Under the pieces are notes generated by a model. The model had not been told where the DNA came from. It did not search any database and saw nothing but the letters and a program-made list of their open reading frames with translations. The position numbers and the translations under genes were made by a program. DNA of 64,000 bases from Marsupella aquatica (Eukaryota > Marchantiophyta), in NCBI GenBank assembly GCA_973895155.1, contig OZ316899.1, forward strand, positions 2,666,001 through 2,730,000. Direction: 5' to 3'. Positions 11,901-22,963 of this stretch are shown here, piece by piece. The number at the start of each line of letters is the position of its first letter. The stretch's first letter is position 1.

Positions 11901-13072
11901 AATCATTCATGGTTAGACTAAGCTCGGATGAATACCCCTTGCTTGCATGGGGCGGACACAATGCGGAATAGGCTATCATGGAGTTATCAAATGGATCTTC
12001 AGTTTTCATGATAAATGTCCTATGTGTAGATTTCAGAATTAGAACAAAACTACTCTTAAGAATACTGTACTTAGCGATTCTTCTTTTCTTGTGAAGACAT
12101 TGCCGCAAATGTTTCCTTGAGCTCCTGTCATACCAGTGTTTCCCATGCCGTTTTCAGCAACTACTGACGGAGTTGGCACCGTAAGTTAAAATTTATAGGT
12201 CTCATTACTTCAATCCAAAATTCTATGTAAAAAGACATGAACTAGCCTTTGTGCTTAATTGCTATATTCTATCTGACTTGATTTGATTTCACTGCTGCCT
12301 GAAATTTGTATTTCTTGCTTGAGTCCCAGTTTGCTGGAGTTTTGTTGCTCTCTGTGCTATGTTGTGCACATTGTTGTCTTTGCTTTGTTTGCTCTGATCA
12401 GTCTTAGCCTGCTGCAGACAAGATAGGCAATGAAACCTGTCTGTTCAATTTAAAACTTGAGAACCAATGCTTTGCTGAAAGTCAATTGTTATTTGTTCTG
12501 TGTTGCCCCTACAGATTTTAAAAAGGCAGGGTGAGCGACCCTGCTGGATAGCAAGCGAAGGGTGTGTGCTGCATTTTGATCTGGACAACCAAGTGTAGAG
12601 TTGACTCTTTCTGAATGTTGTAGTCTGTTTTGCCTTGAACTGGGCCATGGATGAATTGAGCTGGTGAACAGTTTTTTTCTTTCCCATCTTCCTGAAGCTT
12701 TGTCTGCTTTCTGCCTCCTCAGTGGAGGTTCACTTGCACAACACAACAACCAGTGAGTTCTCTCTTTGCTGCAACCTGCAAGGTGAGACTTTCGATCTGC
12801 CTGGATGAAAAAACAGGATCCAATTTATATGATTTATGTACATGTCCATGGTGAACATGGTTTTATATACATGCTCTTTGTCTTGGGAACTCAGCATCAA
12901 ATATGTACTATGCACTTTGCATGCTATGTGTATACTGTGACCTGTCGTTGGAACCAATTTAGTGAGTGGGAACTGATAAGTGCAGGTTGGTTGTTGTGGG
13001 CAAGGCAAGTCGACCTCCTACTCACCTTGCTCATCAAAGGACGTGAATAGAGGACATCACAACAAAAGCAAC
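8901..13072. other. Long non-coding 5' region of the inner CACTA
   Basis: No convincing gene. Small repeats are visible: 'ccgctatgtca' three times at about 25-base spacing (10262-10325), and a 29-base exact direct repeat at 10999-11027 and 11046-11074. A G-rich stretch is at 9262-9365. Short ORFs at 9347-9813, 10096-10358, 11049-11653 and 12445-12749 occur on both strands, have no recognisable motif and look like chance frames. Confidence 0.5.
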
Positions 13073-13522
13073 ATGGTGAGGACCCGCAACGCTGAACATG
13101 TGCGGCTTGCACGCAAGGCAAAGATGTTGCACCTTGAGTATGTCAGACTGGGGATCCTTCCAGCCCAGTCTGCATGGTACTTTGAGTACCCTGTTCTTGC
13201 CAGGAACAACTACAGCCGGCCTCTACCTGCTTCAGTACCCTTCCCGACATCCTTGGTATTTGTGTCTCTTGTACATGACCCACCACAAATTAGGTGCCAA
13301 GGGTGTGTGCATAGTTGCCAATATGACTGTCCTGCCTGTAGCGCTTCTGGCCCAAAGTTGGATGATCGTTCTCTTGGATGTCGGTTTTTGCATAGAGCAC
13401 AATGTATCATCTGGAACCACTCGCCATCCTGCAGTGTGCCTGGCGATGTCACTTGTCCTGCCCTCCCAGACCCCACCACCGGTGACTTTGGTGTCTACAC
13501 ATGTTTGGATCACACGCTCTAG
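13073..13522 (+). CDS. Cys-rich 149-residue ORF of unknown function (inner CACTA cargo)
   Basis: The ATG at 13073 is preceded by an A-rich context and followed by a basic N-terminus (MVRTRNAEHVRLARKAKML). The second half has a cluster of CxxC and CxxxC pairs (RCQGCVHSCQYDCPAC) and further Cys and His to the end, which suggests zinc binding. It lies about 660 bases upstream of the EDM2-like PHD ORF in the same orientation, so it may be an exon of the same cargo gene. I recognise no family. The overlapping frame at 13098-13565 looks like a shadow. Confidence 0.4.
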   Translation: MVRTRNAEHVRLARKAKMLHLEYVRLGILPAQSAWYFEYPVLARNNYSRPLPASVPFPTSLVFVSLVHDPPQIRCQGCVHSCQYDCPACSASGPKLDDRSLGCRFLHRAQCIIWNHSPSCSVPGDVTCPALPDPTTGDFGVYTCLDHTL

Positions 13523-14180
13523 AGGACCACTTGTCACACCGCATGCACAGACCAGAGACCATTGACCTATAACTTAACACTCTGACTTGAACAGAGAGGA
13601 TATTTACTTAAAATTTTGAATTATGAGCAATTTTGGGTCCAGGGTTTAGGGTCAACAGTACATAACTTATCCTATTATGGTTGCACTAAGTCGAATATCC
13701 TAATTTAAGAGGCTAGCAAGCTCACTTTAAAGTCTCCTTTCAAAGACTGGAATTAATGGGCCATGTGATAACCTGGAAAAAGTGATTTATGCCTAACTTA
13801 TTTGTCTTATTCACTATTTAGGATGTATAAATCACAACCCTGATAACACTGCTTGATACCAATCCTATTCGAAAAATGCCTATTTTACATGTCACGACTA
13901 TTGTATGTGATTCAAGTGCATTAAATCTTGTTGCAGATCTCCTTTAGTGAATCATAGCCACAAAATTGAGGTGAAGGTGGAGCTATTGTACTAGGGGATC
14001 AGTTTTCATTGTGGGCTTAACAAAACCAAAAAGTATGTCTACTCTGCATCTATGTGTGATCATTTCATTGCAGTAGCAATTGCCACTCTAGTCTATATGC
14101 TACAGTGTACTTTTTGTACACTGCTAAATTGTATTGTCTGTGCACTCTGCTAAATTGTACTATCTGTCTCATGCGTAGGC

Positions 14181-14860
14181 ATGGCACGCCCTAAAATCCA
14201 AGCCAAGAAGCAGGGGACAAAGGTGAGCAACACAGGTGTAGTTGGGCCAAATGGTAGTAACTTCTCCGTGCGTCAGATTTTCCAAAAGGCAGCTCATTAT
14301 TGTGCCATTTGTGACGATGGTGGGGGCTTAGCCATATGTGAGGGCCCTTGCATGAGGCATTTCCACCTCAACCCAGAGTCTAACCTTGCTGCAGAAAACA
14401 ACTGTCCAGGGGTGGGCCTCCCGTCAGCACACCAAGGAGGCTGGATGTGCACTGATTGTTTGGAGAAGCAGGCTAAGTGTGCACAGTGTGGGATGTTGGG
14501 GTCTTATGAGGGCTCTGTTGATGCTCCACCACTTGTTAGGAAATGCCCTGACAGATATTGTGTGAGGTTCTTTTGTTTTTCATGTTTGCCCGATCTGCCA
14601 CAGCTTGCCCACTTCATAAGTGCAAGGCATGTGGTCAGCACGATGAAGATTTCTGGGTGGACATAGTCCACTATGTTAGGTGTCCCACCATGTGGCACTT
14701 TCATTGTTTGAAGGAGTGTCAAGCAGAAGGCTATGCTTGTGACAGACACATCTATCATCACTCTGCACATGGTGTTGATCGATGGATCTTCTATTGTCAT
14801 CGCCATGCCATAGATCCTACTTTGCACACTCCCATGAGAGATCACATTTCTTGGCTTTGA
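14181..14860 (+). pseudogene. EDM2-like PHD-finger fragment carried by the inner CACTA
   Basis: The first frame (ATG 14181) encodes a PHD finger with the pattern of plant EDM2 proteins: CAICDDGGGLAICEGPCMRHFH. CTDC and a second zinc segment follow (CAQCGMLGS...CPDRYCVRFFC). Near 14590 the frame shifts. The next frame continues with CPLHKCKACG...VRCPTMWHFHC, again as in EDM2, and ends at a TGA at 14858. A short intron instead of a frameshift is possible. In Arabidopsis, EDM2 is a chromatin regulator that reads histone H3 marks and affects silencing of intronic transposons. The EDM2 helical and methyltransferase-like parts are absent, so this is probably a captured fragment. Confidence 0.75.
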
Positions 14861-15457
14861 ACCTGAATAATGTATATGCATAGTGCACCTGATGTGGATA
14901 CCTTGGAGATTGCAGACATTCCAATTTTGAGAAGAAGGACCTTTGTAGGAGAGGATGCTTAGGCAACAAGTACCCTAAGTTCATTACTTGTTCCTGGGTA
15001 CATGCCTTCAAAAACTCCCCTTAAGCCTTCTAGGAACTATTTTAACTCTGCAATCATTTTGATCACGACTTACATGACACTGCTTAAATTAAATCAGGAC
15101 TTCTCATTATGAGCATATAAGTTACAAGGCTATTTAATTTGCGAGAATGCGTAGAAGTGTACCAACATTTTGAATTCTCATTGAATGTCTGCCCATTTAC
15201 AACATCTGTATGTGGCATCACAAAACAATTGCACTTGTCACCTTCAATATTGTGAAGGCACATATTCAACCTATGAGGTGCATCCTTGCAGGTGTCTAGT
15301 ACGTTTGTCCCAATATTTCTCCCGTTTGGAATCGGAGCAGAGACTCACCAAACGACAGGACTGGACCAAGTTATAAACGCAGCATTTTAGGGGCCCTTCG
15401 ATTATCAGGTGAACACATTATCTTCCGGTCTGTAGTGATTAGGTGGGGTGTGTGTAC

Positions 15458-16306
15458 ATGGCCTCTAGGAAACGTACGCATGTTGACCACCCGCCTCTGT
15501 TGGCTGGAATCAAAGCCATTTTGATTCCTGGCCACTATGGGTTCACCCAAGTGAGTTGGCCAATCGTACAAAAACGATTCTCAGAGTTCCATGGGACTGA
15601 AGTCAAGGACATCACTCCACAGACTACACATGTTGTTGCGGGGACATGGCTGGATGTGATGAACAAGTGGTCGTGGTCCTTCATTGATTCTGCCATTACC
15701 AACCAAGGTCTAAAAGTAGTTGAAGTCTCTTGGCTGACCGATTCTGTTAAACATAGGTGTGTACAGAGTACTGAGCAATATGAGTTGTGGGAGAGTGAGG
15801 AGGGCACTGCAGAGGCTTTGGCTGAAAAGGAAGCCTATGAAGCAACGGCAGAGAAACCCAACTTTGCTTCTGTCCAATATGGACCTGTTGTCAACATAGG
15901 ACACCATCCTATGCGTGCAGATGCTATATTGAATGAGCATGGCAAGGAGAGAATTACCATTATGAAGGGGTTCAGTGTGGTATTTGCAGAAGAGGGAATT
16001 GGGGAGACTAAGTGCAGACTATACAAGTCCATAGTTGTTGAGCTAGGTGGGACAGTGGAGGAGAGTCTAACAGAAACCTCCACTCATGTTGTAGGTCTGT
16101 CATACATGAAAATATGCAGAAAATTCTTTAAGACAATAGTGCGTCATTTTGTCATGAACAACAATCTTTGGGTGCTTTCCCTTGATTGGCTTCTGGAATC
16201 AGCAGCGAGAGGGAAGCGACAGAATGCTTGGGACTTTGATATTTTTGAGGCCTGGCCCTCCAAGATTCAGCGGAGATGTATGCTTAGCAATGGTGGGAGA
16301 GAGTGA
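15458..16306 (+). CDS. Tandem BRCT-domain protein (inner CACTA cargo)
   Basis: One uninterrupted frame of 282 residues from the ATG at 15458; an upstream in-frame start at 15443 is possible. Residues about 15-105 read as a BRCT domain: G.K.ILIPGHYGF, a conserved THVVAG, and VVEVSWLTDSV near the end. Residues about 170-265 form a second BRCT: FSVVFAE, LGGTVEESLTETSTHVVG and LWVLSLDWLLES. BRCT pairs bind phosphoproteins, and some bind DNA ends, in DNA-damage pathways. It lies between the PHD fragment and the F-box gene in the same orientation. It is the only cargo ORF with no stop, so it may be recent or under selection. The exact donor gene is unknown. Confidence 0.75.
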   Translation: MASRKRTHVDHPPLLAGIKAILIPGHYGFTQVSWPIVQKRFSEFHGTEVKDITPQTTHVVAGTWLDVMNKWSWSFIDSAITNQGLKVVEVSWLTDSVKHRCVQSTEQYELWESEEGTAEALAEKEAYEATAEKPNFASVQYGPVVNIGHHPMRADAILNEHGKERITIMKGFSVVFAEEGIGETKCRLYKSIVVELGGTVEESLTETSTHVVGLSYMKICRKFFKTIVRHFVMNNNLWVLSLDWLLESAARGKRQNAWDFDIFEAWPSKIQRRCMLSNGGRE

Positions 16307-16482
16307 GGAGTAGGAGTCCCTCATATTTTTGTATAAATCACAATTTTGTAATAAATGTGATCCTTGAACTAACTCATCTTGTCATGGTTGGTCGCAGTTG
16401 AAGTGATTGTTGTTTCCTATTGCGTGGGGTGTGACTGTGAATCTACTTGTTGGGCTCTGTTTGGCTGAAGACTTTGGTGGGT

Positions 16483-18790
16483 ATGCTACCTCTTCCAGAC
16501 CGACAGGCCCTATGTAGGGTCCTCCTACGGGTTGCATCGTGCATGGCTACTGCTTGGGCTTACATGTGTGGATTGGTAACCAGACAGAGTGTAGCTCCAT
16601 CCGAGATAATGCCTGCAGACCTTGGATGTGTTGTGAATGCTGTGGTGAATGAGGATGCACAGTCCAAAGAGGACATTTACTTTTCAGCAGATGAGTTAGA
16701 CAAGCACGATGTTGTAGGTGGTTCCTTGTTGCCTGATTTGGCAGATGATATAGTTCTTACACATGTCTGGCCGAGGGTTCTTGTGGTGTCTGGCGCACAA
16801 TGTAGTATCACACTAGGGACATAAATGAACATTTAAGATCCAAAACTCGGTATTCGTTCCCATGGAAGAACATGAAAGGAATGATTTTCTATGATTTAGC
16901 ACTTATAAATGAATAAAGTAACAAAAACACAAAGTTGAGCCTTTTACTATGGTTTCTCATCAAGGCATAGTTTTAAATGTCTGTTTGACATTAAAAATAA
17001 AATTAACAAATGGAAAAAATTAATAAAACACAATGAAAACCTTGAGGTATGGTGAGGGAGTTAGGAAACAACCAAGGTGACTCCTCAACATAACTTCATT
17101 TGATATGATTTAGGTGGTATATCCGCAAGAACATTTCTGGAAAGGATTATGGTACTAGGATGGTTACTAAAATTCCGTCAACATGTCTCAACTTTTCCTT
17201 CCAAGGTACTGAGTGGAGACTAGTAATCAATGACTTCTGTATCCAATCGATACTTTGTGTCACAAATAAGAGACACCATCATAATCAAATTTGAAGCCAT
17301 AAGTAATTGGTAAGTAACAATCTTTGCATCCCGTGCACAAGCAATGTCACGCCAAAAACTATGCATCAAGAACTAAGGAATATGTGAAACATCACCAACA
17401 AGGAATCTATTTCCACATACTCAAAAGATTTAACAATCACAATAATTTTACTTCAAGGGTCCAAACTTCTCATTCATTTAGACTTGAAGGGGGAAGAATT
17501 CCTTTGTATTAAGTACTCATATGCAATGGAGTGCTTGCTACAAATGGAGATAACAAAGTTGCAATCTTGCAACTAAGCGCTCATGAAATTTCTTCACACT
17601 AAAAGTGACATAAATTCAACTACATATAGGGTGGCAGGAACTAAAGAGAAAAGAGATAATGAAAGGACATGCCCTTTCATATCTTAAGGGTGATAAACTA
17701 AAGTAAAAAGTATGAAAATATGCTATAAGAGTATTCAAGGTTCACTAGAATGTTGCTGGAATGAAAAACTAACCAAAAAGTTATCCCAAGTGTAAACTGG
17801 AGTAAAAGTGTTTTTTGCATTTTTGTGGTAAAACTAATAAATAGTGAGTTTATTGGAATTTTAATTTCTAACATAAAAGTCAAATGGGGTGAAAACTTTC
17901 CTAGGTGGAATATTTATATAAATGCTACATGCTGGCAAAATTGTAGACTTTTTTGAGGTGTCTAAGTGCCTTAATAAAATCGGTGAAAAGTGTTGTTGGA
18001 TAAAAAATACACTATTCCGGAAAAATTTCTAAGTGTCGGAAACGCCGTTGCGCCTTTGCGCACTCACGCTACTGGAAAACTAAAAATGCTATAACTTCTA
18101 AACTACATGTTGGTTTTGGCCGATACTTTCAGGGTATGGTCTGCTACATAAGGGCTATCTCTTGAAAAAGTACGAGACTTTCCTAACTACTTTAACTATT
18201 TAACTAAAATTGCAGAGATCGGCTGATCTTAACTATTGTCGTAGGAGAACTAATCTTGTTGGAGTAGTGTTGTCTGATCTGGTTGCTGAACTCTTGTGTA
18301 GGTATTCTCTTGCATAGCTTCTTGAATTACATCCATGTCTTGAGTGTGATGCCGATGAAAGGTAAAGACTTCCGCTGTCGTTCAATATCCAGAACAGGAA
18401 GTAGTTTCCGGTGTAGCATGACATTAGGTAAAGTGTTCAGTTGATCTAAATTGCTACAAAAAGTAACTATACTGCACCTTTGAGTTAGAAAAAGTTCAAA
18501 ATTTATAATTTTCTATCATTTCTAACTAATGTACTGTATTACACACAAGATATCTGCAAATATAGACTAATTAGTACCCAGTGGAGGGACTTGGTAGCAA
18601 CATGTGCACCGTGGAGGGCACTGCTACCACTACTTGTAGGCACGGATTGAAGACCACCATGGCATGAGCAGGGTTTAGACCTTGATGACTTAATGTACAT
18701 GCCTGAGTACCTCAGGGCTGAGTGGCATCGACAACAGGATTGGTATCCGTATTTGATGTGGCAGTAAGATGAGGACATCTCACACCGGTC
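16483..18790 (+). pseudogene. F-box-like gene split by a solo LTR (inner CACTA cargo)
   Basis: The left part is 16483-16800 and the right part about 18549-18790. If the solo LTR and one CACAA copy are removed, the frame continues exactly across the site. The joined reading contains LPDLADDIVLTHVWPRVL before the insertion and RLISTQWRDLVATCAPW after it, the spacing of an F-box (LP..i...iw..l...L......VS..W). The right part has TGA and TAA codons further on, both explainable by C-to-T changes. F-box proteins are substrate adaptors of SCF ubiquitin ligases. The N-terminus upstream of 16483 is uncertain, because the frame before it has only TTG starts. Confidence 0.65.
16801..18543. mobile_element. 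Solo LTR inserted in the F-box gene
   Basis: This AT-rich 1,743-base block starts TGTAGTATCACAC, ends GTACTGTATTACA and is flanked by CACAA on both sides (16796-16800 and 18544-18548). TG...CA ends with a 5-bp duplication are the signature of an LTR retroelement. There is no internal coding region, so a solo LTR produced by recombination is the simplest reading. It is unrelated in sequence to the LTRs at 1-1022 and 52.7-53.5 kb. Confidence 0.8.
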
Positions 18791-19094
18791 TCGCACCTGG
18801 CACCTGTGTCTATGACTATACATGATTGGACTCTGATATGGTCATGGATGTACGTGTAGAGGCAGTACATGTGAGGACACCGGAGGAGTTGACACCCTCA
18901 AACATTTAGGAATTTTGTCTCATTCACTTGAGAATAGTACATGACTCGGGCACCTATATTTTTTGATTTTTTGTTTTTTTGGAACGTTGTGCTACGTCTT
19001 TTGGCAAGTACAGTCGGGGGTGAAATCCTTAACAGGGAGTGTATTTTTCACTTGCATAATAAAATGACAGGGCGCTGAGTGCGTGTGTATAGTG
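18791..19094. other. Gap between the F-box gene and TNP2
   Basis: No gene seen. Contains a T-rich stretch near 18960-18980 that could be a poly(A) region for the F-box gene or promoter sequence for TNP2. Confidence 0.35.
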
Positions 19095-22000
19095 ATGGCT
19101 CCAAGGTTGCCTCTTCACAACCCATTTAGGATTAGGCATCATGATTCTAAATTGTGGATGCGTGAACAAGCCCGGGCCGCCCAAGGTAGGAGTAGGAGGA
19201 TGAGATGCCCATGCACACAGTGCCAAGGATTCAAGTCATTGAGTTTGAACACTGTGCACCTTCACTTGCTGCGGCATGAAAGGCACCCTCGATGGAGGGT
19301 TTGATATGTACCAGCAAAAGAGGACTCCTCTGATGAAAAGTGGAGAGCTGACTTTGTGGATTCTAATACAGCTAGGCGTAGAGACTACGTACAGTAGGAC
19401 ATAGACGGTGCAAAGGATGGTCCTGGGGTACAACATGAGAACGTGGATGACCAAGATGGAGATGCAGTCACTGAGGACGGTGGGATGGATGTCCCAAGAA
19501 TGGTTCAAGAGATTTTTGAAGACCTTGATGCTTTTTACGACACAGTGGAATCGAAAGAGGACAATGAACCGCAGCCACACATTGGAGTAGGCCCACCTGA
19601 ACCTGACTTTGACATCGGGGAAGGTGCAGTGGAGAGGGAGTGGGTGTTTGGGGGCCCAAAACACATCAAAGAAGCTTGCATTCCTATCTACGAGGGGTCA
19701 AATTGCTCCAAGCTAGGTTTTGTTGTGTTGTTGTTGAACACTTGTGGCAATCACAATGTTCCCAATATATTTGTGACAGAGTTGTTGACCTTCCTGCACT
19801 GAAATGTGTTACCAGATGGTAATTCAATTCCAAAAAATATGTACAAGGCTAGGAAATTGATGTCTAACCTTGGGCTGAACTATGTGTCTATTGACGCATG
19901 CCCTGATGGGTGTGTTCTCTTTCGCAAAGAGCATGCAGATAAATTAACATGCCCTCATTGTGGTAAGCACAGGTACAAGAATGTAGGGAAATGTACACAC
20001 CCTGCCAAGGTTCTTCATCATTTTCCTCTCATTCCTAGACTACAACGTCTGTTTAGATGCCCTGTCATTTCCAAGCTGATGACATGGACTTCTGATAACA
20101 ACAGCAGTGATGGCTTGCAGCGTTACATTGGAGATTCCAACCATTGGAAATTTGTTGATGAGAGGTGGCCACAGTTTGCTGCAGAGAAGCAGAACTTTTG
20201 ATTTGGTCTATCACTGGATGGAGTAAACCCATTTGGAGACAAAAACAACCGTTATTCATGTTGGCCAGTTACGCTGCTAAATTACAACCTTCCCCCATGG
20301 ATGACTACAAAGAGGTTTTTTGTGATGATGGTGCTGCTAATCCCTGGACCAGCTTCTGTGACCAAGCAATTCATAGATATCATGTTGGCTCCAGCAGTGG
20401 AAGAGTGGAAGACTTTGTGGATAGAAGGGGTGTTAACCCATGATGTTCTGAAAGGGCTTCTTCGACCCAGCCCCTTTAGACTGCATGCAATTTGTTTGCT
20501 GGATATAGCAGATTACCCAGGCCATGGCATCATATATGGACGAGTGACAAAGGGCTATGTGGGGTGCACACCATGTGGGAAAAATGTGACAAGTGAGTGG
20601 TCGCATGCCCTGCACAATATGAAATTTCAGGGGCATAGAAGGTATCTGCCTGCTGATCATCCTTACAGGCACACACGGTCTCAAATTGCACACTTCAACA
20701 ACAAAACAGAGCTTCGTGGCCCACCACAGAGGGTCACCAGAGAACAAGTCCTGAGGTGGGCAGCCAGGAAGGCTGATTGGGACAAGAGAAGTGCCACTGA
20801 TCGAGAACCTGAGGATCCAATGGTGAAACACGGTGTGAAAAGACAGACCTTGATGGACTTGGAGTTGGAGTACTGGAGGGTAATGTACTTAGCCTTCAGC
20901 CCCTGTATGATCTACATTATAGATTGGAGCAATGGTGGATTGATGTTGGTTACAATCCTCCTATTTGGTTAATTAGTGTTTCTGTTGTTGAATTCTTTGC
21001 TTTGTGGAGTGCAGGAATTTGAGCCCAGCAAACACACTGTGGACGTCATGCACATTGAGAAAAATATTTGTGAGAGCTTGCTGAAGTTCTTGTCGGGTGA
21101 GAAAGATACATGAGCAGTTCGAGCTGATATGCAACAGAAGGGGATTCGCCCTCACCTTTGGTTGAAGCCCCATGCAAGCAATCCCAATGTACTTCTCAAG
21201 TTCCAAGCTCCCTATGTGTGCACACAGGAAGAATGGAAGAATTCTTGTATAGATTGAGCTGTCTGAAAGTGCCCTCTGGCTATGCTGGTGCCTTCAAGAA
21301 GCATATTACAAAGAATAAACTTGGCAGTATGAAAACACATGACTACCATGTGTTGATGCAGCACATTTTGCCCCTATGCCTCAGAGGTCTCATGCAAAAA
21401 CCAGTCCGTAATGTCATTCTTTGACTGTGCAATGTATTTCGCCGTATATGTGTGAAAGTGTGGGATCCCCAAGGATTGGAGCAGTTGAAGCAGGATGCTG
21501 CTTATGTCCTCTGTGACTTGGAGATATACTTCCCCCCTACTTTCTTTGATGTTATGACTCATCTCCTAATCCATGTGGTAGAAGAGCTAGGGCAGTATGG
21601 GCCAGTCAGTACGAGATGGATGTACCCTATGGAGCGATACATGAAGTTGTTGAAAGGTCATGTGAGAACATACTACAGGCCAGAGGCTTCCATGGCATTG
21701 GGGTACATTAAGGATGAGACGTTGGGGTTCCTAACAGAGTACATGGCTGGGTCTGGTGAAGCTATGACAAGAGTTTGGAAATCTGGTGAAGATGATGGAG
21801 TGAGTGGCGAGGTTGTTGAAGATGTGGGACGTGCTGTGCAGCCGTCTGTTGCGATTTGAGACAAGGCTCATTCATATGTGCTGGCAAACACAGAGCCTAT
21901 GCAACCATGGTGGAGGTGAGTGATTGAATTGACTTGCCTTTGTTGTGATGCTTCTTGTCTATTCCAAGGGTGATCTTAGGTTGTCATGTGTTGTTTAGAC

Positions 22001-22787
22001 CTAACTATGCCTGTACCTCATATTGCAGGGAATATGATATGCAAAAAGTTGCACACTCTGGGCAGCAGGATCCCTTCCCACAGTTTGAGCAATGGATTTG
22101 GGTGGCAATTCGAGAGCATAGTAGACATCACCCAAATATGGAGAAGGATTTGTATCTCTATCTGTGCCACCACGATTGTCTATTCTGACCTACAAACGGA
22201 TGAGAGCTCATGGAAATCATTATCGAGTGAGGGATGAGCAGGGTGACCATTGTGTATCATATGATTGTGGTTTGATATCTGTGTTTGAGCAGAGAACCTC
22301 TGAAGAACAAAGGGGGTGGATGAAGATGGGTTACGTGGGGGAGTTGACAAACATTTGGGTCTTGAATTATGGTGACACAAGTGTCCCTGTAATATTGATG
22401 AAGGGAGCATGGGTGAAATCATAATGGCAGAGGCCAAGGGCCACCATGAAGCGTGATCCTGATGGGTTCTTGTTGGCCAATTTTAGGTCCAGAGTACCAG
22501 AATGGTCTGAGCCTTTTGTTTTCCCTAGCCAAGTTGAACAGACTTTCTTTCTAGATGTGGAGGGGTCACATGACTGGAGGGTGGTATGCCATAGCCAAGC
22601 ACGGAACAGGCGGATGGATGGAAGTAAAGTAGAGTTCAGTTTGGACGACCATGTTGCATTCGAGCATCCTAGTCAGGAGACTGTAGTTCCAACTCGAGCA
22701 GGGACCGACTTCATCTCGTTAACATTGAGAGAGACATATGATGAACCTGGGGAGATGGAATATGATGAGGTTGATGATGTGCAATAG
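19095..22787 (+). pseudogene. Inner CACTA TNP2 transposase, near full length, decayed
   Basis: Order: transposase-associated domain (RMRCPCTQCQGF...TVHLHLLRH, near 19198-19280); transposase_21 core with SIDACPDGCVLFRKEHADKL, CPHCGKHRYKN and FPLIPRLQRLF; then DGVNPFG, YSCWPVTLLNYNLPPWM, LIPGPAS and CTPCGKNV; exon 2 from 21015 with VDVMHIEKNICESLL; DUF4218 with KTHDYHVLMQHILPLCLRGL, FPPTFFDVMTHLLIHVVEE and STRWMYPMERY; DUF4216-like end at 22164-22787. The intron 20880-21014 joins in phase 0. In-frame stops occur near 19302, 19392, 19801, 20199, 21111 and 22422, with a frame change near 21235. The stops near 20199 and 21422 are TGA where Arg is expected. The protein would cut and paste CACTA ends. 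Confidence 0.9.
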
Positions 22788-22963
22788 CAACAGCTGGCGA
22801 TTGGCAAGTATGAGGTTGAGGATGACTACCTGCACAAAGTCACAGAACGGGAATTGCTGCCTGGAATGATGTTTAGGATAGTTGGATATGCATGAAATTG
22901 ATTGATACTTTGAATCTAGTGTGCTGATTCTCCCTGTTTGGTTGTGGGTGCTGTGCAGAAGCT

